A program made the position numbers and the translations under genes. 39,495 bases of DNA, from IMG/VR virus record IMGVR_UViG_3300045283_000174, positions 1 through 39,495 of that record; one strand, written 5' to 3'. Under the pieces are notes generated by a model, which was not told the origin of the DNA, searched no databases, and saw nothing but the letters and a program-made list of their open reading frames with translations. How positions within the stretch are numbered: position 1 is the first letter of the stretch; the number at the start of each line of letters is the position of its first letter. Shown here piece by piece: positions 1-7,006 of the stretch. Source of the stretch: a virus.

Positions 1-44
1 TGCATGGCCGCATTATTTTTAGCAAAAAAAGGATTTAGCCGGTT

Positions 45-1334
45 TTGGTGAGACCTCAGAAGAAGAAAATTCTACCCCGCTGGCCGGCCGACAAAGTCGA
101 GCGGTGGGCGCTTGAGCGGCTGGTTCCGTATGCACGCAATGCGCGAACCCATTCGGACGAGCAGGTCGAGCAGGTCGCGGCTTCGATCCGGGAGTGGGGG
201 TGGACGACCCCGGTTCTGGTCGGGGAGGATGGCGGGATCATAGCCGGTCATTGCCGGGTGCTGGCGGCGACGAAGCTGGGTTTGGCCGAGGTGCCGGTGA
301 TGATCGCGGCCGGGTGGAGCGAGGCTCAGAAGCGGGCCTATGTGCTGGCCGACAACCAGTTGGCGCTGAATGCGGGATGGAACCCGGAGCTATTGAAGCT
401 TGAGCTCGGCGAGTTGCAGGGGTTGGGGTTTGATCTTGGGGTGATCGGGTTCGACGCGGCGCAGTTGGCTGCGCTGTCGGGCAATCCTGGGCTGACCGAT
501 CCTGATGAGGTGCCGGAGCCGCCGGCCGACCCGGTGACGCGCGCGGGCGACCTGTGGGTGCTCGGGCGGCATCGGTTGCTGTGCGGCGACGCTACCAATG
601 CCGGCGACGTTGCCAAGGTGCTCGGCGGGGTGCGGCCGCACCTGATGGTGACCGACCCGCCCTATGGCGTGGATTACGATCCTGATTGGCGCTCGTCGCT
701 CGATCAATGGAATCGAGCGACGAAGGTTGTTAAAAACGATAACCGGGCTGATTGGAGCGAGGCGTGGAAACTATGTTTGGTCGATGTCGCTTACGTCTGG
801 TCAGCTTCGCTGAAGCATGCCGTAGAAAGTTCCCTCGAACGTGCAGGCTTTCAACTTCGGTCGCATATCATTTGGTGCAAGCCACATTTTGCCATCAGCC
901 GAGGTGATTATCATTGGCAGCACGAGCCCTGCGTTTATGCAGTGCGCAAGGCAGCTCAATCACATTGGCAAGGGGACAGAACGCAATCAACGATTTGGCA
1001 AATTGCCAACAATACATTTCAGGGCGGCAATCGGAAGGAAGAGGACTTGGGTGGCGGCAATCACGGCACGCAGAAGCCGGTCGAGTGCATGCGCCGCCCG
1101 ATCGAGAACAACTCGGCGGCCGGTGATGCGGTCTACGATCCGTTCGTCGGCTCGGGCACGACGATCATTGCGGCCGAGATGACCGGGCGCGCGTGCTACG
1201 CGATCGAGATCGATCCGGCCTATGTCGACGTCTGCGTGGCGCGCTGGCAGGCGTTTACCGGCGAGCGGGCGACGCTCGACGGTCACCCCTTTGATGACAT
1301 TGCCGTGCAACGGCGACAGGAGACGGCCGCATGA
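45..1334 (+). CDS. ParB-like domain fused to a beta-type DNA methyltransferase
   Basis: This 429-residue protein probably methylates adenine N6 or cytosine N4 in phage DNA to evade host restriction. Residues about 20-105 resemble a ParB/sulfiredoxin-like domain, with an IIAGHCRV motif. The methylase half has DPPYG (motif IV) near residue 204 and DPFVGSGTT (motif I) near 365, followed by AIEIDPAYVDVC. Motif IV before motif I is the beta arrangement. No restriction enzyme gene lies nearby, so it is an orphan. An in-frame TAG at 36-38 limits the start to TTG 45 or GTG 48, downstream of an AAGGA at about 29-33. Its stop overlaps the next ATG as ATGA, so the two genes are translationally linked. 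Methylase identity is firm; target base and site cannot be read. Confidence 0.92.
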   Translation: MVRPQKKKILPRWPADKVERWALERLVPYARNARTHSDEQVEQVAASIREWGWTTPVLVGEDGGIIAGHCRVLAATKLGLAEVPVMIAAGWSEAQKRAYVLADNQLALNAGWNPELLKLELGELQGLGFDLGVIGFDAAQLAALSGNPGLTDPDEVPEPPADPVTRAGDLWVLGRHRLLCGDATNAGDVAKVLGGVRPHLMVTDPPYGVDYDPDWRSSLDQWNRATKVVKNDNRADWSEAWKLCLVDVAYVWSASLKHAVESSLERAGFQLRSHIIWCKPHFAISRGDYHWQHEPCVYAVRKAAQSHWQGDRTQSTIWQIANNTFQGGNRKEEDLGGGNHGTQKPVECMRRPIENNSAAGDAVYDPFVGSGTTIIAAEMTGRACYAIEIDPAYVDVCVARWQAFTGERATLDGHPFDDIAVQRRQETAA

Positions 1335-1735
1335 AAGCTGGCAGAAAACCGCACGAGCCGACTGAGCAGGGTCGCAAGCAAGTCGAGGCGATGGCGAGCT
1401 ATGGCGTGCCGTTGGTGGACATTGCGCGGGTGCTCGGCGTCTCGGCGCCGACGGTGGCCAAGTGGTATCCCTATGAAATAGAGACCGGCCACATCAAAGC
1501 CAATTCGATGGTGGCGCAAAGTCTTTACAACAAGGCGATGGGCAACGGTCAGGGCGCGGTGACGGCGTGCATCTTCTGGCTCAAGTGCCGGGCCGGCTGG
1601 GTTGAGCCGAAGCCGTGGGATCATGAGCAGCAGTACGTCGGCAAGAAGGAATTGCAGCAGCAGGCCGCGGCGACGGCGGGCGCGGCGACCGAGTGGGCCA
1701 GCGACCTGGAGTTCGAGGGTGGCCGGGCTAACTAA
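1331..1735 (+). CDS. HTH protein, probable terminase small subunit
   Basis: This 134-residue protein probably recognises the packaging site and delivers DNA to the large terminase. Residues about 15-45 form a helix-turn-helix (GVPLVDIARVLGVSAPTVAKW). A conserved segment follows (VAQSLYNKAMGNGQGAV, then IFWLKCRAGW), a pattern I know from small HTH proteins encoded directly upstream of phage TerL genes. It overlaps the methylase gene by four bases. Its 3' end overlaps the convergent immunity gene by eight bases. Position and fold support the terminase role, but such genes are often annotated only as hypothetical HTH proteins. Confidence 0.65.
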   Translation: MKAGRKPHEPTEQGRKQVEAMASYGVPLVDIARVLGVSAPTVAKWYPYEIETGHIKANSMVAQSLYNKAMGNGQGAVTACIFWLKCRAGWVEPKPWDHEQQYVGKKELQQQAAATAGAATEWASDLEFEGGRAN

Positions 1736-2018
1736 CGGCGGGGCGGCCACTTACTTCCGTACACGACCAAGCCAAAGCACCGACCCAGCCTAGCAGTGTC
1801 CATCCCAGAAACAGGTTGATCACAAAGATGGCGGCCGTGTTGGGGTGGCATCTCTTGCGCGCGTTTATGGCGGGCAAGAAGTACAGTTGGACGCATACTG
1901 CACCGATGGCAACTCCGAGAAGCGCAACAACGAGTGCTGTAAGACCTTCGCCGTTGGCGACAAGGCCGATCGCGATTACAAGGCCTACGATCCAGGCCGT
2001 CACTATTATTTTGAACAT
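1728..2018 (-). CDS. Superinfection immunity membrane protein (Imm-like)
   Basis: This 96-residue inner-membrane protein has about three hydrophobic segments (residues about 5-20, 26-50 and 62-82). The core YFLPAINARKR, then HPNTAAIFVINLFLGWT and GWVGALAW, matches what I remember of the superinfection-immunity family (T4 Imm type). Members block DNA entry of related phages at the host membrane. A longer frame exists to 2240, but ATG 2018 is preferred: it has a GGAGA about 8 bases upstream and begins the hydrophobic part. It is transcribed against the structural genes, between the small and large terminase genes, which is a typical moron arrangement. Expression from the prophage is inferred. 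Confidence 0.8.
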   Translation of the reverse strand: MFKIIVTAWIVGLVIAIGLVANGEGLTALVVALLGVAIGAVCVQLYFLPAINARKRCHPNTAAIFVINLFLGWTLLGWVGALAWSCTEVSGRPAVS

Positions 2019-2052
2019 CCATGTTTTCTCCAATGAGGGTGCCGTGATTGCT

Positions 2053-2072
2053 AGCCCGCTATCGGCCGGGCT
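2053..2072. other. Small inverted repeat upstream of the immunity gene
   Basis: AGCCCG at 2053-2058 and CGGGCT at 2067-2072 form a 6-bp inverted repeat with an 8-base loop. It lies between the immunity-gene start and the terL start. It could be an operator or a weak terminator. No T-run follows on either strand. Confidence 0.3.
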
Positions 2073-2115
2073 GGTTTGGCGGATCGCGCCATGAAGTTGC
2101 GCAAGTAGGCCAAAG

Positions 2116-3792
2116 ATGCTGACGCGGTCCTGGTGCACGGCGGTCGTGGACTGGGAAGAGCGCATCCTGTCCGGCCGTTCGCTGGTGCCCGAGCTGCCGC
2201 TGTTCAAGGCCGAGGCGGCGAAGGCGCTGCGGGTGTTCAAGCGGTTGAGGCTGCCGGACGTGATCGGGACGCCGACGATGGGGGAGGTCTGCGGGCCATG
2301 GTTTTTCCCGATCGTCGAGGCGTTGTTTGGTTCCTACGATCCCGCAACCAATACGCGAATGATTTCCGAGGTGTTCCAGCTCATTCCGAAGGGGAACAGC
2401 AAGAGCTCGAACGGGGGAGCGGTGATGGTGACCGCGCTGATCTGCAACAGGCGCCCCGAGGCCGAGTATCTGTTCATTGCGCCGACGATCGAGGTGGCGA
2501 CGATCGCCTACCGGCAAGCGAAGGGCACGATCAAGCTGGACCCCGAGTTGACGAAACTTTTTGCCGTGCAGGACAACCTCAAGAAGATCACGCACCGGGT
2601 CAGCGGCGCGACCTTGCAGATCAAGGCGGCTGATACGGACACCATCACCGGCAGCAAAGCTGTCGGGACGATGATCGACGAGACTCACCAGTTTGCGAAG
2701 AAGGCGAACGCGGCCGACATCTTCATCGAGCTGCGCGGGGCGTTGACGAAAAGGCCGGACGGGTTTCTGTTTCAGACGACGACGCAGAGCAAGCAGTCGC
2801 CGTCCGGCGTGTTTGCGTCTGAGCTGGCGATGGCGCGCGCGGTGCGTGACGGCCAGGCGAAGATGCCGCTGCTGCCGGTGCTGTACGAGCTGCCGGATCG
2901 GCTGGCGCGCGACAATGGCTGGAAGGAGCGGCGCTACTGGCCATTGGTGAATCCGAATCTGGGGCGCAGCACGTCCGAGGACTTCCTGGCGCGCGAGGTG
3001 ATGCGGGCCGAGGCGGATGGTCCGGGCGCGGTGGCGCTGATCGCGTCGCAGCACTTCAACGTGCAAGTCGGGCTGAGCCTGCGCGAGAACGGCTGGCCGG
3101 GCGCCGAGTATTGGGAAGCGGCCGAGGACGCGGCGCTTACGCTCGAGGAAATCCTGATTCGTTCCGAGGTGGTCGTGGTCGGGATCGACGGCGGCGGCTT
3201 GGATGATTTGTTCGGCGTGGCCGTGGTTGGGAGATGCAGGGAAACCCTGGATTGGCTGGTTTGGACGCATGCGTGGTGTCATCGCAGCGTGCTCGAGCGG
3301 CGCAAGTCGATCGCGTCGCGGCTCGAGCAGGCGCAAGGCGCGGGCGAGCTCACCATCGTTGAGCACGCGGCCGAGGACATCGAGCAGATCGTGGCGCTGA
3401 TCGCCGACATCGACGAGCGCAAGCTGCTGGCCTGCGTGGCGGTCGATCCGGCCGGGCTCGGGGAGTTCATCGAGGCGTTGCGCGCCATCGACATCACGCA
3501 GGAGGGCGATCGCGTGGTCGGCGCGCCGCAGGGCTACCAGTTGATGAACGCGATCAAGACGACCGAGCGCAAGACGGAGAACGGCACGCTGAAGCATGCG
3601 CCGTCCGCGCTGATGGATTGGTGCGTGGGGAATATCAAGATCGAGCCGACGGCGACGGCAATTCGCGCGACCAAGGCCAATGCTGGCGACGCGAAAATTG
3701 ATCCGGCGATGGCCTTGTTCGATGCGGTCACGGTGATGGTGCGCGATCCACAGCCGCAGTGGAAGGTCGACATCGCGGCTCTCATCGCCTGA
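2116..3792 (+). CDS. terL: Terminase large subunit
   Basis: This 558-residue ATPase-nuclease packages DNA into the procapsid. The N-terminal ATPase has a degenerate Walker A (IPKGNSKSS, residues about 92-100) and a Walker B with catalytic acid (GTMIDETHQF, near 185-194). The motor-nuclease coupling motif FQTTTQS follows at about 217-223. The C-terminal RNase H-like nuclease begins with VVVVGIDGGGLDDL (about 354-367) and ends with an acidic DAVTVM (near 536). Length and motif order fit the Terminase_1 family of HK97-like cos phages. The start ATG 2116 has only a weak upstream purine stretch. Confidence 0.93.
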   Translation: MLTRSWCTAVVDWEERILSGRSLVPELPLFKAEAAKALRVFKRLRLPDVIGTPTMGEVCGPWFFPIVEALFGSYDPATNTRMISEVFQLIPKGNSKSSNGGAVMVTALICNRRPEAEYLFIAPTIEVATIAYRQAKGTIKLDPELTKLFAVQDNLKKITHRVSGATLQIKAADTDTITGSKAVGTMIDETHQFAKKANAADIFIELRGALTKRPDGFLFQTTTQSKQSPSGVFASELAMARAVRDGQAKMPLLPVLYELPDRLARDNGWKERRYWPLVNPNLGRSTSEDFLAREVMRAEADGPGAVALIASQHFNVQVGLSLRENGWPGAEYWEAAEDAALTLEEILIRSEVVVVGIDGGGLDDLFGVAVVGRCRETLDWLVWTHAWCHRSVLERRKSIASRLEQAQGAGELTIVEHAAEDIEQIVALIADIDERKLLACVAVDPAGLGEFIEALRAIDITQEGDRVVGAPQGYQLMNAIKTTERKTENGTLKHAPSALMDWCVGNIKIEPTATAIRATKANAGDAKIDPAMALFDAVTVMVRDPQPQWKVDIAALIA

Positions 3793-3827
3793 AGCGTGAT
3801 CACAAAGCCGAAGGAAGGAAAACGTCC

Positions 3828-4172
3828 ATGCCACTCAGCATTGTCGACGGACCAACTATTCTTGCGGGCGAGGCGCTCTCGGATGGGGTCGATTGCTCGG
3901 CGGGCACCATTGTCCGCATCACGGTGCCGCAGGAATTCACCCCGGCTAATTTGACCTTTCAGGTGAGTACAGACGGCAACTTCTACAACGACCTATTCAC
4001 GGCAAGCGGCGCCGAGGTCACCCTTGTGGCCAGAGGCAGCACCGGCATTGTGGTGCCTGAGCCTTGGACGAAGTCGATCAACTTCATCAAGTTTCGGTCG
4101 GGCTCGCGCACGCATCCGATTGCGCAGAAGGTTGATTGCAAGTTCGCGATCGCGGTCGAGGCCGCGCAATAA
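3828..4172 (+). CDS. Small beta-rich protein, possible head decoration or structural protein
   Basis: This 114-residue protein has no recognised family. It is rich in predicted beta strands and Thr/Val, with no membrane segment or Cys pair. ATG 3828 is chosen because AAGGAAGG lies about 8 bases upstream; a longer frame starting at 3759 overlaps terL and lacks a site. It follows terL and precedes the capsid gene. A virion role such as decoration is inferred only from position and composition. A short hairpin follows its stop. Confidence 0.6.
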   Translation: MPLSIVDGPTILAGEALSDGVDCSAGTIVRITVPQEFTPANLTFQVSTDGNFYNDLFTASGAEVTLVARGSTGIVVPEPWTKSINFIKFRSGSRTHPIAQKVDCKFAIAVEAAQ

Positions 4173-4178
4173 AGGGGT

Positions 4179-4194
4179 GGGGGCTTACGCCCCC
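4179..4194. terminator. Short G/C hairpin between convergent genes
   Basis: GGGGGC, TTAC loop, GCCCCC is a perfect 6-bp stem. It lies between the stop at 4172 and the converging TAA at 4185-4187 and includes that stop codon. It could end transcripts from both sides. There is no clear T-tract, so intrinsic termination is uncertain. Confidence 0.4.
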
Positions 4195-4352
4195 AGTGCT
4201 CGTTCCCTGGCCTTGGAGCCGTCCCAGTGGCCTCTGTCGATTGCCTGCTGCTCGTATCCGTTCTTTGCGATCGGCAGCGCCCATCCATTGAATGCTGCGC
4301 AATGTGCGTCGAGGTAGGCGCCGGTCTGCTTGATGGGGTCTTGCTTGGTCAT
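4185..4352 (-). CDS. Small unknown protein, 55 residues, antisense moron candidate
   Basis: The frame begins MTKQDPIKQTGAYLDAHC and ends DRGHWDGSKARERALGA. It has a good ribosome binding site (AGAGGA about 8 bases before ATG 4352). It is soluble, weakly charged and not a family I recognise. It runs opposite to the head operon. An AT-rich segment lies upstream of its start and a hairpin sits at its stop, so it looks like an independently transcribed cassette. Base use is as GC-rich as its neighbours. Confidence 0.6.
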   Translation of the reverse strand: MTKQDPIKQTGAYLDAHCAAFNGWALPIAKNGYEQQAIDRGHWDGSKARERALGA

Positions 4353-4464
4353 TGGTCTGTGTTCCTCTGTTCTGATAAAATTAAAATATAGTATTTACCT
4401 AAGTAGTCAATAGTATTCGCGCACTATTATTTGGACAATACAGTAAAGGCAAGTCAAGCAAACA
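4353..4464. promoter_or_regulatory. AT-rich divergent intergenic region
   Basis: This is a markedly AT-rich stretch between a leftward and a rightward gene start. On the minus strand a TTGACT (about 4406-4411) is followed by TACTATATTTTA, a plausible but imperfectly spaced promoter for the leftward 55-residue gene. A rightward promoter cannot be assigned with confidence. Confidence 0.4.
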
Positions 4465-4557
4465 ATGACCGACCGCGACGTGGTGAAGGCCGTGGGGCTC
4501 ATCGCGCTCACGGCCGCGCTCGCGATCGTGTTCGTCGCGCTGATGTTCACGTTCTGA
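4465..4557 (+). CDS. Small single-span membrane protein, 30 residues
   Basis: The frame MTDRDVVKAVG leads into one hydrophobic helix (LIALTAALAIVFVALMFTF) that reaches the C-terminus. It sits between the AT-rich intergenic region and the capsid gene, which starts 16 bases later. The upstream purine stretch (AAAGGC) is rather far from the ATG. It may be a genuine micro-protein or a leader. No function can be assigned. Confidence 0.45.
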   Translation: MTDRDVVKAVGLIALTAALAIVFVALMFTF

Positions 4558-4573
4558 AAAAAGGTCATCAGTC

Positions 4574-6700
4574 ATGCCCAATCGCGCCCAGCGTCAGGCG
4601 GACCTCTACCCCGCGCTCGACGAATCCTACATCGATTTCATGAGTCGCTGCGGCAGTGAGATCGGCGATCAGGACGTGTGCCAACTGATCTGGGACGACG
4701 CCTGGGACAAGGGCGCGCCGGCTTCGACGACGAAAGACGTCGTCTATAAAACCCACGCCGCCAAGGTCAACGGCCAGGAGTTCGTGCTCTCGGACGAGAC
4801 GCCCGACCGCATGGATGACGTGATCATGTCGGATGGCTGGGACCTGGCATCGTTTCAGCGGAACCCGATCGCGCTGTTCAATCACAACAGCAATGCGCCG
4901 ATCGGCAAGTGGGCGAACGTGCGCGTCGTCGACAAACAACTGCGCGGCCACCTCGAGCTCGCGCCCGCCGGCACCAGCGACCGCATCGACGAGATCCGCA
5001 AGCTGATCGACGCCGGAATTCTGCGCGCCGTCAGTGTCGGTTTCCGCCCGAAGGAGTCCAAGCCGCGGCCGGAATCCGATTTCGGCATGTTCTTCACCAG
5101 GGCCGAATTGGTGGAGACTTCGCTGGTCAGTGTTCCAGCGAATCCCAACGCCTTGGCGATCGCCAAGTCGCTCAAGATTTCACCCGTGACCATCGATCTC
5201 GTTTTCGCCGGGAAAGGCAAAGAACGCGGGATCAGACGACGCGGGTTCACCGGCGGGCAAGCCGACACGTCATCGCGAATAATTGGAAAGGGCGCGACCA
5301 TGTCGCTCGCTCAAAAGATCAAAGAGAGAGAAGCCTCTATCCTCGACAAGACCGGCAAGCTCGATGCGCTGCACGACGCTGTCGGCGACGGCGACTATCC
5401 CAACGATTTGCTCGAGACGGTGAAAAAGGCGAACGCCGAGATTGCGCACGACCGGGAGATCCTGGCGACGCTGCGCGACAGCGAACGCAATCTCGCCGTG
5501 AACAGTGACGACGGCGGCCGATTGCCTGCGGTGATCAAGCAAGGCAACGGCAGCTATAGCGCGCCGCAACTGCAACGACCGTTCGGCGTCGAACGCAAAA
5601 AGCTCGATCCGATCGATCTGCTTTGCCGCTCGGCCGCATTGCGCCTACTCGCACATCACGAGCACAAGTCGCCGATGGAGGTCACGCGCGCGCTCTATGG
5701 CAACGACGAGCCGCTCGCGGCGGTGGTCGATTGGCAGACCAGGGCGGCCTCGGCCGCAGCCATGACCACGGTCACCGGCTGGGCGAAAGAGCTGGCGCAA
5801 CAGGTCGTCGCCGACTTCATGCAAATCCTGATGCCGGCCTCGATATTCGGGCCGCTGTCGAACATGGGCGTGGCGCTCGGGTTTGGCCGCAACGCCAAAA
5901 TCATTGTCCCGACACGGTCAAGGACGCCGACCATCGCCGGGTCGTTCGTCGGGGAAGGGTTGCCGATTCCGGTTCGCCAGGGTGCGTTTACATCGCTCTC
6001 GCTGACGCCGATGAAAATGGCGGTCATTACGACCTGGACGCGCGAGCTCGACGAGCATTCGATCCCGGCGATCGAGGGGTTGTTGCGTGATGCCATCGTC
6101 TCCGACACCGCGGTTGCGACCGACGCCGTTCTGCTCGACGCCAATCCGGCGACGACGATCCGGCCAGCCGGCATCCTCAACGGCGTCGCCGGCCTGACCC
6201 CGACGGCCGGCGGCGGCTTTGCCGCACTCACCGGCGACATCAAGCAATTGTCGGGGGCCTTGCTGACCGGCACGCTCGGCAACGTGCGCAAGCCGGTCTG
6301 GTTGATGAACCCGCAACAGGTCAACAGCGCGGGCTTTGCCATCGCCACCGGCGCCGGCGTATTCCCGTTCCGGGACGAGATTGGCCAGGGCCGCCTCGGC
6401 GGCTGGCCGATCATCCAGAGCGGCACGGTGCCGGCGGGAACTGTCATCGTCATTGACGCCGCGGACTTCGTCAGCGTCACCGGTGATGGGCCACGGTTTG
6501 AGATCAGCGACCAGGCCACGCTGCATATGGAAGACACCTCACCCTCCGACATCTCGACGACGGGCACGCCTGCCGTGGTCGCCTTCCCGGTCAAGAGCAT
6601 GTTCCAGACCGACATGCTGGCCTTGCGGCTGATCATGCCGATGACCTGGGCGATCCGCCGCACTGGTACGGTCGCTTGGGTCGCCGGCGTGACCTGGTAA
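4574..6700 (+). CDS. Fused HK97-type prohead protease and major capsid protein
   Basis: This 708-residue polyprotein carries the maturation protease, a coiled-coil scaffold segment and the shell protein in one frame. Residues about 50-205 are an S78-type protease with candidate catalytic His104 (LFNHN) and Ser154 (RAVSVGF), then ELVETSLVSVPANPNA. Residues about 243-320 are charged and helical, like the HK97 delta domain. From about 370 the HK97 capsid fold follows (GFGRNAKIIVPTR, FVGEGLPIPV, TRELDEHS, PVWLMNP). Separate protease and capsid genes are commoner, though fusions are known. An in-frame ATG at 5300 with its own ribosome binding site could yield a scaffold-capsid protein without protease. 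Confidence 0.9.
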   Translation: MPNRAQRQADLYPALDESYIDFMSRCGSEIGDQDVCQLIWDDAWDKGAPASTTKDVVYKTHAAKVNGQEFVLSDETPDRMDDVIMSDGWDLASFQRNPIALFNHNSNAPIGKWANVRVVDKQLRGHLELAPAGTSDRIDEIRKLIDAGILRAVSVGFRPKESKPRPESDFGMFFTRAELVETSLVSVPANPNALAIAKSLKISPVTIDLVFAGKGKERGIRRRGFTGGQADTSSRIIGKGATMSLAQKIKEREASILDKTGKLDALHDAVGDGDYPNDLLETVKKANAEIAHDREILATLRDSERNLAVNSDDGGRLPAVIKQGNGSYSAPQLQRPFGVERKKLDPIDLLCRSAALRLLAHHEHKSPMEVTRALYGNDEPLAAVVDWQTRAASAAAMTTVTGWAKELAQQVVADFMQILMPASIFGPLSNMGVALGFGRNAKIIVPTRSRTPTIAGSFVGEGLPIPVRQGAFTSLSLTPMKMAVITTWTRELDEHSIPAIEGLLRDAIVSDTAVATDAVLLDANPATTIRPAGILNGVAGLTPTAGGGFAALTGDIKQLSGALLTGTLGNVRKPVWLMNPQQVNSAGFAIATGAGVFPFRDEIGQGRLGGWPIIQSGTVPAGTVIVIDAADFVSVTGDGPRFEISDQATLHMEDTSPSDISTTGTPAVVAFPVKSMFQTDMLALRLIMPMTWAIRRTGTVAWVAGVTW
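5285..5302 (+). promoter_or_regulatory. Internal ribosome binding site and in-frame ATG in the capsid fusion
   Basis: GGAAAGGG at 5285-5292 lies seven bases before ATG 5300, codon 243 of the fusion. Initiation here would give a 466-residue delta-domain plus capsid protein, a usual size for HK97-like capsid precursors. This resembles the nested in-frame start of lambda C/Nu3. Confidence 0.55.
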
Positions 6701-6730
6701 GGCCAAAAGAACTCAACAGGAGCAAACACA

Positions 6731-7006
6731 ATGACTGACAACGAACAGACGACCGCCGCGAAAAAGCGGCTCGCCGACGACCGCGCGGCGCGCGACAAGG
6801 CCAACGAGCAGCAGGCCAAAACGGCTTCGGGAATCAAGCCGACGCCGACGCAGGAAGAGAATGATCTCGCTGCCTTGGGTGTTCATCTTATGGAGCACGA
6901 GCACGACGGCAGCGCCGACCCGAATGAGCCGCAGACCAAGCAGGCCGAGGCCTCCAAACGCGAACGCGGCAACTACCAGACCAGGACCGCGACGCCAGCA
7001 ACATGA
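6731..7006 (+). CDS. Small hydrophilic protein between capsid and portal
   Basis: This 91-residue protein is rich in Lys, Glu, Asp, Gln and Ala and is probably disordered or helical. Residues 1-35 have coiled-coil character, and HLMEHEHDGS lies in the middle. CAGGAG sits about 9 bases before the ATG. Its stop overlaps the portal start as ATGA, so the two are probably co-translated. A head-assembly role is inferred from position only. No family recognised. Confidence 0.6.
   Translation: MTDNEQTTAAKKRLADDRAARDKANEQQAKTASGIKPTPTQEENDLAALGVHLMEHEHDGSADPNEPQTKQAEASKRERGNYQTRTATPAT

Noticed and set aside
2059-3834. A 591-codon open frame on the minus strand opposite the large terminase
   Set aside because: It is the antisense shadow of a GC-rich gene, Arg/His-rich with no domain. 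The plus-strand terminase is unmistakable.
5695-6837. A 380-codon minus-strand frame opposite the capsid gene
   Set aside because: Its composition (Ser/Ala/Pro-rich) and lack of motifs mark it as a shadow of the capsid fusion.
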